Of a DNA stretch of 46,375 nt, positions 8,258 through 15,775 are shown in pieces. Source of the DNA: RBC101 sp052387735 (GTDB lineage Bacteria; Gemmatimonadota; Gemmatimonadetes; Gemmatimonadales; Gemmatimonadaceae); contig JBQTIW010000087.1 in NCBI GenBank assembly GCA_052387735.1, forward strand, positions 1 to 46,375. The letters run 5' to 3'. The number at the start of each line of letters is the position of its first letter. Within the stretch, counting starts at the first letter, position 1. A program made the translations under genes and the position numbers. The notes beneath the pieces were generated by a model that worked only from the letters and a program-made list of their open reading frames with translations, made no database searches and was not told the DNA's origin.

Positions 8258-9316
8258 ATGAGACGCTCCGTGATGATCGCCGCCACGACCCTCGTGGCGG
8301 CGTTTTCATGTGCCCGCGGTCGGCCCGCGGTCACCGTCGCTCCCGAATCAGGAGAGCGCCATCTCGCTACGATTCGCCAACTTACCTTCGGTGGAGAGAA
8401 CGCCGAGGCGTACTTCAGCGCCGATGGACGATGGATCACCTTTCAGTCCACGCGTGACGGCCGGACCTGCGATCAGCAGTACGTGATGCGCAGCGATGGG
8501 TCCGGCATCGTTCGCGTTTCGAACGGTCGTGGGAAGACCACATGTGGGTGGTTCTTTCCGGGCGGAGATCGCCTGTTGTTTGCATCGTCCCACGCGCACG
8601 ATTCCACCTGTCCGCCACGTCCTGACGCGTCGGCGGGGTACGTGTGGCCCCTTGACCGGTTCGACATCTACACCGTGAATCGCGACGGGTCCGACGTGCA
8701 GCGCCTAACGCACAACAACGTGTACACGGCCGAAGGGGTCCTCTCACCCGACGGACGCAGAATCGTGTTCACGTCGCTCAAGGATGGCGACCTCGAGATC
8801 TACCGGATGAATGCCGACGGCACCGACGTGCAACGCCTCACGCACACCCCAGGCTACGACGGTGGTCCGTGGTGGTCGCCAGATGGCACGAAGATCGTGT
8901 ACCGAGCGCATCATCCGGCGGACTCGGCGCAGCTCGCCGAGTACCGCCGCTTACTGGGCGAGAATATGGTGCGGCCCTCGCGGGTGGAGCTGTTCGTGAT
9001 GAACGCTGACGGCAGCGACCAGCGTCAGGTGACCCGGCTTGGTGGGGCGAACTTCGGTCCGTCATGGACCCCGGACGGGAAGCGGATCATCTTCTCCTCG
9101 AATCACCGGAATCCCCGCGGTGGAAACTTCGACCTGTATCTCGTCGATGCCACGGCAACCATGGCGGAATCCGGCCAAATAGAGCAGATCACGTTCAGTC
9201 CTGTGTTCGACGGCTTCCCGATGTTCAGTCCCGACGGGCGTAAGCTGCTCTGGGCGTCGAACCGGCATGACGCCAAGCCGAACGAGACCAATCTCTTTCT
9301 TGCCGACTGGCAGTAG
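8258..9316 (+). CDS. TolB-like beta-propeller protein, probable lipoprotein
   Basis: The 352-residue protein begins with an export signal (MRRSVMIAATTLVAAFSC). Cys18 may be a lipidation site, although the lipobox is imperfect. The rest is a series of PD40/TolB propeller blades: SADGRWITFQSTRDG, LSPDGRRIVFTSLKDG, WSPDGTKIVYRA, WTPDGKRIIFSSN and FSPDGRKLLWASNRHD, with MNADGTDVQRLT-type linkers. Such proteins are periplasmic and usually mediate protein or glycan contacts rather than catalysis. It is 11 bp downstream of the S41 peptidase and 9 bp upstream of the band-7 gene, so all three are probably co-transcribed. No tol/pal genes are adjacent, so it is likely a paralogue of the real TolB. Confidence 0.88.
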   Translation: MRRSVMIAATTLVAAFSCARGRPAVTVAPESGERHLATIRQLTFGGENAEAYFSADGRWITFQSTRDGRTCDQQYVMRSDGSGIVRVSNGRGKTTCGWFFPGGDRLLFASSHAHDSTCPPRPDASAGYVWPLDRFDIYTVNRDGSDVQRLTHNNVYTAEGVLSPDGRRIVFTSLKDGDLEIYRMNADGTDVQRLTHTPGYDGGPWWSPDGTKIVYRAHHPADSAQLAEYRRLLGENMVRPSRVELFVMNADGSDQRQVTRLGGANFGPSWTPDGKRIIFSSNHRNPRGGNFDLYLVDATATMAESGQIEQITFSPVFDGFPMFSPDGRKLLWASNRHDAKPNETNLFLADWQ

Positions 9317-9325
9317 GGAGGCCGC

Positions 9326-10372
9326 ATGCTCGTCACCCCCGCCATCATTGCGATCATCGCCGCACTGCTCGTGTTCAAGTCGGTGAAGATCATTGGTCAG
9401 GCCGAAGTCATGGTCGTGGAGCGCCTCGGGCGGTTTCATCGCGTCGCGCGCTCTGGTCTGAACATCCTGATTCCGTTCATCGAGCGTCCGCGCTCACTGG
9501 ATGTGCGGTACAGTGAGTCTGATGTGAGCGGCGTCAAGCGGGTCACTCAGGCGTCGACCCCGCGGATTGACCTGCGTGAGCAGGTCCTGAACTTCCCGAG
9601 TCAACCGGTAATCACGCGCGACAACGTGACGATCGACATCGACGCGGTACTCTACTACCGCATCGCTGATCCCCAGAAGGCCACCTACTCGGTCCAGAAC
9701 CTGCCCTACGCGCTGGAAACGCTCACGAAAACCACCTTGCGCCAGATTGTGGGTGAAATGGAACTGGATAGCACGCTCGCCTCCCGCGACGAAATCAACC
9801 GCCGGATGCGGGAAGTCATCGAAGACGCCTCGTTAGGCTGGGGCGTCGACGTGACGCGCGTGGAATTGCAGGCGATCGAGCCACCCCGGGACATCCAGCA
9901 GTCGATGGAGTTGCAGATGCGCGCCGAGCGCGAACGCCGCGCGGCAGTCACCAACGCCGAAGCGACCAAGCGCGCCGCCATTCTGGAAGCCGAGGGTGTG
10001 CGGGAGTCGCAGGTCCTCCGTGCTCAGGGCGAGAAGGATGCGGCGATCCTGCGCGCACAGGGCCTGGCAGAAGCACGGCTGGCCATGGCAAACGCTGAGT
10101 CGGATGCCATCCGACGGATCAGCGGTGCTCTCCCCGAAGGCCAGGCGGCTATGTACCTGCTGAGTCAGAAGTACCTCGAAGCACTTCCGCAGCTTACGCA
10201 GGGAAAGGGCTCCACGATTTTTCTTCCGAGCGAGGCCTCGGGAGTGATGGGAGCTCTGGGTGGCCTTCGTGCCCTGCTCCAGTCCACGTCGAGCGCTGAG
10301 ACCGCAGCTACACCACCACGACCGAGCGGCCCGAAACCCCTGGCAAGTGGCAGGAGCGACAAAGGCGAGTAG
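9326..10372 (+). CDS. SPFH/band-7 (stomatin/prohibitin-like) membrane protein
   Basis: GGGAGG lies just before ATG 9326. The 348-residue product has one N-terminal membrane segment (VTPAIIAIIAALLVFKSVKII). The band-7 domain follows (EVMVVERLGRFHRV, ERPRSLDVR, TRDNVTIDIDAVLYYRI, DEINRRMREVIEDASLGWGVDVTRVEL). A charged coiled coil comes next at about residues 190-260 (RAERERRAAVTNAEATKRAAILEAEG). This is the QmcA/stomatin layout: oligomeric scaffolds of the inner membrane linked to protein quality control and microdomains. A partner NfeD gene, common beside such genes, is not seen here. An S41 peptidase two genes upstream fits a quality-control role by inference. Confidence 0.92.
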   Translation: MLVTPAIIAIIAALLVFKSVKIIGQAEVMVVERLGRFHRVARSGLNILIPFIERPRSLDVRYSESDVSGVKRVTQASTPRIDLREQVLNFPSQPVITRDNVTIDIDAVLYYRIADPQKATYSVQNLPYALETLTKTTLRQIVGEMELDSTLASRDEINRRMREVIEDASLGWGVDVTRVELQAIEPPRDIQQSMELQMRAERERRAAVTNAEATKRAAILEAEGVRESQVLRAQGEKDAAILRAQGLAEARLAMANAESDAIRRISGALPEGQAAMYLLSQKYLEALPQLTQGKGSTIFLPSEASGVMGALGGLRALLQSTSSAETAATPPRPSGPKPLASGRSDKGE

Positions 10373-10376
10373 TCGA

Positions 10377-10607
10377 GTGCCCATCGCGCGCTCAATTTCG
10401 GAGGAACGCGCGGCCAAGATCGCGCGGTCTCATGCGTGTTCCCACTGTCTCGAGTACTCCTTCAAGAAGATCACGGTACGCAAGCCACCGGCATCCCACC
10501 AGAAAGAGCTCAAGACATCCTGGCTGGTGACCCGCGTCTGTGGTGTGTGTGGGCTCGAGCAGGAAATGGGAATCGACGCGAAGGGGGAAATTGTGTACGG
10601 CGGGTGA
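10377..10607 (+). CDS. Small two-CxxC zinc-binding-like protein
   Basis: The product is 76 residues if translation begins at GTG 10377, four bases after the band-7 stop. It has two cysteine pairs about 33 residues apart, CSHC and CGVC, separated by a basic stretch (KKITVRKPPASHQKELK). This suggests a zinc ribbon that could bind nucleic acid or protein. The upstream in-frame part overlaps the band-7 gene and looks non-coding, which favours the GTG start. I cannot name the family. Confidence 0.6.
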   Translation: MPIARSISEERAAKIARSHACSHCLEYSFKKITVRKPPASHQKELKTSWLVTRVCGVCGLEQEMGIDAKGEIVYGG

Positions 10608-10610
10608 CGG

Positions 10611-10808
10611 TCAGCTGTCACCGTTGAAGAGCTCGTCAACGCGATGCCCAAACTCGAGGAAGAAGGCTCCAGGCACGGTTGAGCTCGTCGCTGCCAAGTG
10701 GAAATGCGGCTGGGGAACTTCCGAAATCGGGATTCGTACAACACTCGCGCCCCCGCGTGCGTTGACGAGGTGGATCGTAGCGCCCTGACATGATTCCGCG
10801 CTGACGAG
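10611..10808 (-). pseudogene. Open but start-less protein-like frame
   Basis: On the minus strand the frame between an in-frame TGA (10809-10811) and TGA (10611-10613) reads as a convincing globular segment: ATIHLVNARGGASVVRIP, then PHFHLAATSSTVPGAFFLEF, then GHRVDELFNGDS. It has no ATG or GTG before the coherent part. It could be the 3' remnant of a decayed gene, or a small gene starting at an unusual codon. The opposite strand has no better frame here. Function unknown. Confidence 0.3.
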
Positions 10809-10882
10809 TCAGGAGGGCTTCGCGATCAGAGTGGGAGTCGTCGTTGCAATTCCTGCACGGGCCAAAAGACGAGGCACTTGGA

Positions 10883-10907
10883 CAAATCCATACGGCACTT
10901 GGATTTG
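10883..10907. promoter_or_regulatory. Inverted repeat upstream of mini zinc-ribbon gene
   Basis: CAAATCCA (10883-10890) and TGGATTTG (10900-10907) form perfect 8-bp arms with a 9-bp spacer. A TTGACG (10914-10919) -35-like box follows within seven bases. The arms also overlap two copies of GGCACTTGGA. A candidate operator; the protein that binds is unknown. Confidence 0.4.
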
Positions 10908-10985
10908 CACAAGTTGACGGTTACTTTTCGGTCAGGCGTAACGATGCTGCCACCGCGAGTGATTCGTTTCAGCCTCGGAGGTCTC

Positions 10986-11198
10986 ATGCGCAAACCACGT
11001 CCGGCGACGTACAATCCGGCTCAGGCGTTGCATCTCATTGCGAGCGATCGAACCGGCTCTCCGTTGAGCTGTCCGTCGTGCGGATCCGGAAAGATCGAGC
11101 GGGAGCCGATTCACATACCCCCGCCGCCCAAGTCACACGTAACTCTTACGTGTACTTCGTGCGGTCGAACGGCTCGTTATATTGCGGGTGCTGCATAG
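10986..11198 (+). CDS. Mini zinc-ribbon protein
   Basis: The start is set by CGGAGG just before ATG 10986; the longer frame upstream reads through promoter-like DNA. The product has 70 residues. CPSC and CTSC pairs are separated by about 29 residues and a Pro-rich linker (REPIHIPPPPKSHVTL), and a basic N-terminus precedes them. The spacing suits a single zinc ribbon. It forms its own unit with an inverted repeat and -35-like box upstream and a strong terminator downstream. Function is unknown; nucleic-acid or ribosome association would be typical for such small ribbons. Confidence 0.65.
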   Translation: MRKPRPATYNPAQALHLIASDRTGSPLSCPSCGSGKIEREPIHIPPPPKSHVTLTCTSCGRTARYIAGAA

Positions 11199-11228
11199 AT
11201 AGCGCTGAGAGTCACGTACGATCGCTCG

Positions 11229-11269
11229 TGCTCGCGCACTCGGTCGCTATCGAGTGCACGAGCATTTTT
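11229..11269 (+). terminator. Rho-independent terminator
   Basis: A 14-bp stem with one G:T position, 11229-11242 with 11251-11264, has an 8-base loop and is followed directly by TTTTT. It ends the mini zinc-ribbon unit. Confidence 0.85.
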
Positions 11270-11382
11270 CTTTGGCGTCGGTCTCGTCGTGAGGTCGCGC
11301 TTTTCACGTCGGATGTCGGCTGCGGTCGCTCTGTCCGACTCGCTCCACCTGATCTACCCCGCAAGGGAAGTGGAATTGTACG

Positions 11383-11589
11383 ATGGCACGTATCCAGGGC
11401 ACCGTGAAGTGGTTCAACGACGCGAAGGGGTTCGGCTTCATCTCTCGCGATGGCGGACCGGATGTTTTCGTCCACTTCAGCGCAATCTCGCAGCAGGGCT
11501 TCAAGTCACTTGCGGAGGGCGACAAGGTCGAGTTCGAGATCGTCCAAGGCCAAAAGGGGCCTCAGGCCGCTGAGGTCACGAAGGTGTGA
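11383..11589 (+). CDS. Cold-shock domain protein
   Basis: A 68-residue single cold-shock domain. RNP1 is KGFGFI (residues 15-20) and RNP2 is VFVHF (28-32), preceded by the invariant GTVKWFN. It binds single-stranded RNA or DNA and acts as an RNA chaperone. A purine-rich site, AAGGGAAGTGG, lies upstream of ATG 11383. The gene is bounded by terminators on both sides and is therefore monocistronic. About 110 bases separate it from the preceding terminator, room for a structured 5' leader of the kind seen in csp genes, but I could not identify a cold box. Confidence 0.97.
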   Translation: MARIQGTVKWFNDAKGFGFISRDGGPDVFVHFSAISQQGFKSLAEGDKVEFEIVQGQKGPQAAEVTKV

Positions 11590-11613
11590 TCCCGGCTCGA
11601 CGGGACAAACTGC

Positions 11614-11644
11614 GCGCCCCGGGGTATTCCCGGGGCGCTTTGTT
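11614..11644 (+). terminator. Rho-independent terminator after the cold-shock gene
   Basis: GCGCCCCGGG (11614-11623) pairs with CCCGGGGCGC (11629-11638) across a 5-base loop, followed by TTTGTTTT. Confidence 0.85.
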
Positions 11645-11778
11645 TTCCCCTATCGGGATAGTGTTACGTGCAGCGCGTCCCGTTGGTCAATGCATGGAGG
11701 TGACGCTCGCCGAACCTTTGGCGAACCGAGGGCGTTCTTGCATCAGGCCCGGTGTTCCGACGCGGTGTGGGAGGTCGC

Positions 11779-12063
11779 ATGGACAAGACCAAGGTGTTGT
11801 ACGAGCGTACGCTACCTGGTGGCGGCTTCGTGCACGTAGAGGCCGAAGGGGAGGACACCAGCGCAGCATTGCATCGTGTGCATGTAGCCGTCGAGCGCCG
11901 CAGTGACCCTTCCCGGCGAGAGGGCCACCGTCCTCCCGTCATCGCCACGGAGGAAGGCGGCTCGTTGAGCCAGTTGATGCGGCGGCTGGTGGCGCTTGCC
12001 AACGACAACGTGGAAGTGGCGAAAGGCCTGCTACGGCGCACCGGCGGCCGCGCCCGCTTCTAG
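11779..12063 (+). CDS. Small hypothetical protein
   Basis: GGGAGG precedes ATG 11779 by about six bases, which fixes the start within a slightly longer frame. The 94-residue product has a beta-like N-terminus (VLYERTLPGGGFVHVEAEG), a charged middle and a C-terminal helix (LSQLMRRLVALANDNVEVAKGLLRR). I do not recognise a family. It lies alone between two terminators, so it is probably independently transcribed. It is likely a real gene because of the ribosome site, coding bias and flanking terminators. Confidence 0.6.
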   Translation: MDKTKVLYERTLPGGGFVHVEAEGEDTSAALHRVHVAVERRSDPSRREGHRPPVIATEEGGSLSQLMRRLVALANDNVEVAKGLLRRTGGRARF

Positions 12064-12083
12064 CACGACAGCCCGCACGAAAG

Positions 12084-12121
12084 GCGAAGCCCCGATCTCG
12101 GACGATCGGGGCTTCGCGTTT
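12084..12121 (+). terminator. Rho-independent terminator
   Basis: A perfect 14-bp stem, 12084-12097 with 12104-12117 (core GAAGCCCCGATC), has a 6-base loop followed by GTTTT. It lies between convergent genes and may also act weakly on the minus strand. Confidence 0.85.
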
Positions 12122-12125
12122 TCAC

Positions 12126-12440
12126 TCAGGCTACACGAGCAGGAAGTGGCAACTCCATTTGCCGGGCTCGATCCCCTGGCGCCGGGCCCTTGCCTGCCGA
12201 GTTCTGCAGTCGACTCGCTGCGTCGTGCGAGACCCCGAGCAGGTGCGCGGTTTGATGGTAAAGCCGCAGCGTGTGGAGCGGCGCGGCAAACGGGCGTGAC
12301 TCCCCATCCAGGATCCGTCGTGCCTCCTCGCGCACAGGATCGGGGAGGGCAGCCGCGAGCGGATGCTGCAGCAGCTGCCGGATTACAGCTTCATCACGGT
12401 GCAGCAGCGCGGTACAGAGAGCGTCGAGGAAGGCGAGCAC
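12126..12440 (-). CDS. Small hypothetical protein
   Basis: The minus-strand frame is protein-like: FLDALCTALLHRDEAVIRQLL, PVREEARRILDGES, HTLRLYHQTAHLLG, ending MELPLPARVA. I place the start at GTG 12440 because GAGG lies eight bases upstream. A TTG at 12479 would add 13 residues. The 104-residue product is mostly helical with no motif I know. It is convergent with the preceding small gene, and the tandem-repeat spacer lies upstream of it. Confidence 0.5.
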   Translation of the reverse strand: MLAFLDALCTALLHRDEAVIRQLLQHPLAAALPDPVREEARRILDGESRPFAAPLHTLRLYHQTAHLLGVSHDAASRLQNSAGKGPAPGDRARQMELPLPARVA

Positions 12441-12520
12441 AGAGTGGTCCTCGCTTTTTGTGTAATTGACACCTTGCAACTAATACTCAAGACGGTCAAG
12501 GCTAGTTCCAGTAACGGAAC

Positions 12521-12688
12521 GGTGAGCGGGTGACCGGGTGAACGGGTGAACGGGTGAATCGGGTGAGCGGGCGAGCGGGCGAGCGACGAGCGGGCGAGCG
12601 ACGAGCGGGCGAGCGACGAGCAGGCGATCAGGCGATCAGGCGATCAGGCGATCAGGCGAGCGGCGAGCGGGTAGCGGCGAGCGGGTAC
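12521..12688. repeat. Degenerate 7-9 nt tandem repeat (minisatellite)
   Basis: About 22 head-to-tail units drift along the array: GGGTGAAC-type first, then GGGCGAGC alternating with GACGAGC, then four exact AGGCGATC copies (12622-12653), then GGCGAGC/GGGTAGC variants. It is intergenic, within the 356 bp gap between the small hypothetical gene and the nrtR-like gene. No coding frame fits it. The rest of the gap (12689-12796) shows nothing I can name. Confidence 0.9.
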
Positions 12689-12796
12689 CTGAAACACACT
12701 CGCCCCTAGGCATACCGTCGAGCAATTCTCACGCGCGAAGCACTCATCGACGTCAGGAGCTCGACCAATACACCGCTTCGCGACTACCTCACGTAC

Positions 12797-13489
12797 TCAA
12801 CCCATTGAATCGAACCGGACGCCGCGACGCGCATTCCTTCGCTTTCTGGGCGAAAACGCGTAGAACTGCGCAGGTCGTCCACGACCTTCGCTGCGCCATT
12901 CGTCCGTCGGCTCAACCAGGTACGCAGCCTGCAACGCACGGCGGAAGCTCGCTTTGTGCAGCCGCTTTCCCAGTAGCATCTCGTACATGTGCTGCAAGTC
13001 CGTCAGCGTAAACCGCGGCGGGAGCAGCCTGAACGCGATCGGCGCATGATCCATCCGCGTCCGAAGGGCCGACAGCGCGGCGTCGGCGATCGTGCGCTGG
13101 CGTGGAGAGAGCATCGCCAGATCGGCGAGACCGACCCACTCCCCACCCCCGTCCGGCGAAACGCCGGCCGGAAGTACGGCGACGAATCCGATCGACAGCT
13201 CAGCGTCTGCCGGATGTCGCTTGCCGTCGCCAAACGCACCCACTTGTTCGATCCACGATGGTTCGACATCCGCGAGCTTGCGCACCAGACGACGCGCACA
13301 CCGCTCGAGGCTTTCCGCCGACTGCGGCTCGCCATACGGCAGGACTCGCGACGCCTTCTGCTTCACCGTCGGCGCCTGACACAAGACCGCGAGTGTCTTG
13401 CCTCGCGGCGAAAACACGACGACGTCGATTGTATACGACGAATGACGACCGGAACTCGGGCGGGCGTATGTTGGCACTCGATCACGCAT
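12797..13489 (-). CDS. NrtR-like transcriptional regulator (Nudix-like domain plus winged helix)
   Basis: The 230-residue protein has a Nudix-fold N-terminal half (YTIDVVVFSPRG up to IGFVAVLPAG). The catalytic Nudix box is not conserved: the matching region reads YGEPQSAESLERCARRLVRKL. The C-terminal winged helix (FTLTDLQHMYEMLLGKRLHKASFRRALQAAYL, then GRPAQFYAF) is typical of NrtR. NrtR proteins use a catalytically dead Nudix domain to sense ADP-ribose-type ligands and repress NAD-related genes. No NAD biosynthesis gene is adjacent, so the target is unclear. A palindrome directly upstream could be its own operator. Confidence 0.8.
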   Translation of the reverse strand: MRDRVPTYARPSSGRHSSYTIDVVVFSPRGKTLAVLCQAPTVKQKASRVLPYGEPQSAESLERCARRLVRKLADVEPSWIEQVGAFGDGKRHPADAELSIGFVAVLPAGVSPDGGGEWVGLADLAMLSPRQRTIADAALSALRTRMDHAPIAFRLLPPRFTLTDLQHMYEMLLGKRLHKASFRRALQAAYLVEPTDEWRSEGRGRPAQFYAFSPRKRRNARRGVRFDSMG

Positions 13490-13500
13490 GGACGGCCGAA

Positions 13501-13521
13501 TAAGTAGCCCATGGCTACTAA
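13501..13521. promoter_or_regulatory. Palindrome upstream of nrtR-like gene
   Basis: TAAGTAGCC and GGCTACTAA flank a 3-base centre; eight of nine positions pair. It begins 12 bases upstream of the regulator's start codon, a place suited to autoregulation. Operator role is inferred. Confidence 0.4.
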
Positions 13522-13609
13522 AGTCAAGTGCCGAGTGCGAGCGGTGGGATCGAGAGTCTACCGGGGAGCGCGGCGCCGGTCAATCGCGCGTGCCTCCTGC
13601 GACGGCGCG

Positions 13610-15409
13610 TTAGTTGCGCGCGCGTTGTACTCCCGCGCCGGCCTGCAGCAGTGGAGGTATCGAGATCGGCAGGCGCGCGGCAATCGGAATCTCTCCGAGC
13701 AACGCTCGTGCTGCGGCGCGCTGCGATGACGCGGTGCCGCCCCATGCGACCGCAAATGCTGGCGCAAATGGTACCTGGTTCAGCAGATCCGGCGTCCCAA
13801 ATGAGACCAGAACCACCGGCTTTCCCGTCTCTGTGAGTCGTCGCGCGAACTCGACAAACCCGCGCGGTGCTGTCGCGGTCGCCGTCTCTGACGTGATGTT
13901 CACGTACGATCCAATCACCACGATATCGCTTTGCGCCGCGGTCGCGAGCACCTGCTGATAGTCGGTCCCGACTTCGTCAGCGTTGACGAACAGGCTCTGC
14001 AACGCCGTCCCTCGAGCGAGTTCCGCGTTGAACGTTGTCCCCGCGCTCAGCTCCGCGCGTCGTGCGTAGGTGATCGATAGCACGCGCGCACGATCGGCGC
14101 TCTTCCGGATCGGAACAACACCGAGGGAATCCTTTGCCAACACGAACGAGCGTTCGGCCAGGTTGTCGGCAGAGGCAACGTGCGTCGAGTCTCCCACGAT
14201 CGAGCGAACGCGGTCGAGCGCCACCAGCCGTTGCCGAGTCAACCCGAACCGATGCTTGAGCTCGAGCACGCGACGCACCGAGCGATCAAGACGTGCTTCA
14301 TCGTAGCGGCCCTCCCGCACGCCGGCGACAACGGCTTCGATGGCCTTGCGTGTATCCGTCGGCATCAACAGCACATCGTTCCCCGCCGCGATGGCTCGTT
14401 TCGCTGCTTCTACGTCGCCGAACTTGTCGACAACACCAGCCATCGTCATCGCATCGGTTACCAGCAGGCCGTCAAACTTGAGCTCAGTCCGTAGGAGTCC
14501 AGTCATCACCTTGGTGGACAGCGTGGCCGGCACTTCTGAAGAATCGAGCGCGGGCAGGTATCCATGGAAAGTCATGACAGCGCCTACTCCGGCGTCGATT
14601 GCAGCCTTGAACGGCACGAGCTCAACCGAGTCCAGACGCGCGCGCGGAGCGGTAACCGCGGCAAGGGCCAGGTGAGAGTTCGTTTCGGTGTCGCCGTGGC
14701 CGGGGAAATGTTTTGCCGTCGCGAGCATCCCGTTTTCCTGCAACCCGCGCACAACCTCGGCACCCATCCGCGCTGTTATGCGCGGATCCTCGCTGATGGA
14801 ACGGGCACCGATCACAGGATTGCGGGGGTTGTTGTTTACGTCGAGCACCGGCCCGTAGGCAATGTGAATTCCGAGCGCGCGTCCTTCCGTGGCCGTTACC
14901 TTCCCCAGCTCATATGCGAGGGACGGATCGTTGGCCGCCCCAAGCGCCATCTGCAACGGAAAGTTTGTCGCTCCGCCAAGATCGATGGCGTTGGGCACGA
15001 AGTACCCGCCCCGCGCGCGAAATCCGACACCCGTTTCGAGGTCGGCGCTGACAATGAGCGGCAGCGTGCTGAGGCGCTGCAGGGCATTGATCTTCGTCGC
15101 GATCTCGACCGGCGAACCCACCGAGACGATGAACCCGCCTACGTGGTCCTCGGTGACGAGTCGCGCCACGCGCTGCCATTCCCTGCTTCCTTCCGCGACG
15201 TAGTCTCCGAGGATCCAGGGCCACACGAGCTGCGCTGCCTTGTCGCGCAACGTGAGAGTCCTGAGCGCCGAGTCCGCCCACACCCGCGAACTGGCGGAGA
15301 CCGGTGACATCGTTGCCGGAGCCGCGACAGGCGCGGGAGACGACACGGATTGATTGCCGACACATGCGCCGAGCAGAACGGCGACGACGAGAGAGCGCAC
15401 GGTGATCAC
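13610..15409 (-). CDS. Glycoside hydrolase family 3 lipoprotein (beta-N-acetylglucosaminidase/beta-glucosidase type)
   Basis: GTG 15409 overlaps the yggX stop (GTGA), and the protein then opens with a lipoprotein signal, SLVVAVLLGAC, with lipidated Cys16. The 599-residue product has the GH3 barrel. KHFPGHGDTETNSH (residues 233-246) resembles NagZ-type enzymes. The nucleophile Asp319 lies in LLVTDAMTM. Residues from about 400 form the GH3 C-terminal alpha/beta domain, which short NagZ enzymes lack. It probably removes beta-linked N-acetylglucosamine or glucose residues from cell-wall or external glycans at the envelope. The upstream 55 codons of the open frame overlap yggX and are not used. 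Exact substrate is uncertain. Confidence 0.9.
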   Translation of the reverse strand: MITVRSLVVAVLLGACVGNQSVSSPAPVAAPATMSPVSASSRVWADSALRTLTLRDKAAQLVWPWILGDYVAEGSREWQRVARLVTEDHVGGFIVSVGSPVEIATKINALQRLSTLPLIVSADLETGVGFRARGGYFVPNAIDLGGATNFPLQMALGAANDPSLAYELGKVTATEGRALGIHIAYGPVLDVNNNPRNPVIGARSISEDPRITARMGAEVVRGLQENGMLATAKHFPGHGDTETNSHLALAAVTAPRARLDSVELVPFKAAIDAGVGAVMTFHGYLPALDSSEVPATLSTKVMTGLLRTELKFDGLLVTDAMTMAGVVDKFGDVEAAKRAIAAGNDVLLMPTDTRKAIEAVVAGVREGRYDEARLDRSVRRVLELKHRFGLTRQRLVALDRVRSIVGDSTHVASADNLAERSFVLAKDSLGVVPIRKSADRARVLSITYARRAELSAGTTFNAELARGTALQSLFVNADEVGTDYQQVLATAAQSDIVVIGSYVNITSETATATAPRGFVEFARRLTETGKPVVLVSFGTPDLLNQVPFAPAFAVAWGGTASSQRAAARALLGEIPIAARLPISIPPLLQAGAGVQRARN

Positions 15410-15684
15410 CAGTTGATGGTCCCCTTCTTGGTGGTGTCGACGTCCTCGCCCTGGCCGGCCTTGAACAGAAACGCCTGCATGTTGCGTGTCAGGAACTTGC
15501 GCGCGTCTGGATCCATGACGTTGAGACCGTAATGGTTGATGAGCATCGTCTGCTGCTTCAACCAGTCTCCCCAACAGCTTTGACAGACTTCGGCCACGAT
15601 TCGCTGTCCGATGGCACCAGGGAAGGGTGCCCGATCAAAGCCGGCGCGGGTTTGCCCGCATTTGCCGCAGGTGATGTCGCTCAT
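15406..15684 (-). CDS. yggX: Fe(II)-trafficking / oxidative damage protection protein YggX
   Basis: The 92-residue protein matches YggX along its length: FPGAIGQRIVAEVCQSCWGDWLKQQTML, INHYGLNV, and ARKFLTRNMQAFLF. It is a small cytoplasmic protein tied to iron handling and protection of Fe-S clusters. An extra N-terminal CGKCGQ pair is present along with CQSC, so it might bind metal through four cysteines. GAGGGT precedes ATG 15684. It shares four bases with the downstream GH3 lipoprotein gene, a coupling without an obvious functional reason. Confidence 0.92.
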   Translation of the reverse strand: MSDITCGKCGQTRAGFDRAPFPGAIGQRIVAEVCQSCWGDWLKQQTMLINHYGLNVMDPDARKFLTRNMQAFLFKAGQGEDVDTTKKGTINW

Positions 15685-15775
15685 GTACCCTCATTGGAAG
15701 CATCGCGGCGACCCCAACGCATCTGCGCGCGAGGGCGCCGAGGCGGAGGTCGCCGCGAATCGACCGAACCGGACC

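Noticed and set aside
12521..12688. CRISPR array
   Set aside because: Units are only 7-9 nt with no unique spacers and no cas genes nearby; it is a simple minisatellite.
13490..13609. tRNA or small RNA gene in the nrtR-GH3 gap
   Set aside because: No cloverleaf or CCA-type end; only the short palindrome is notable.
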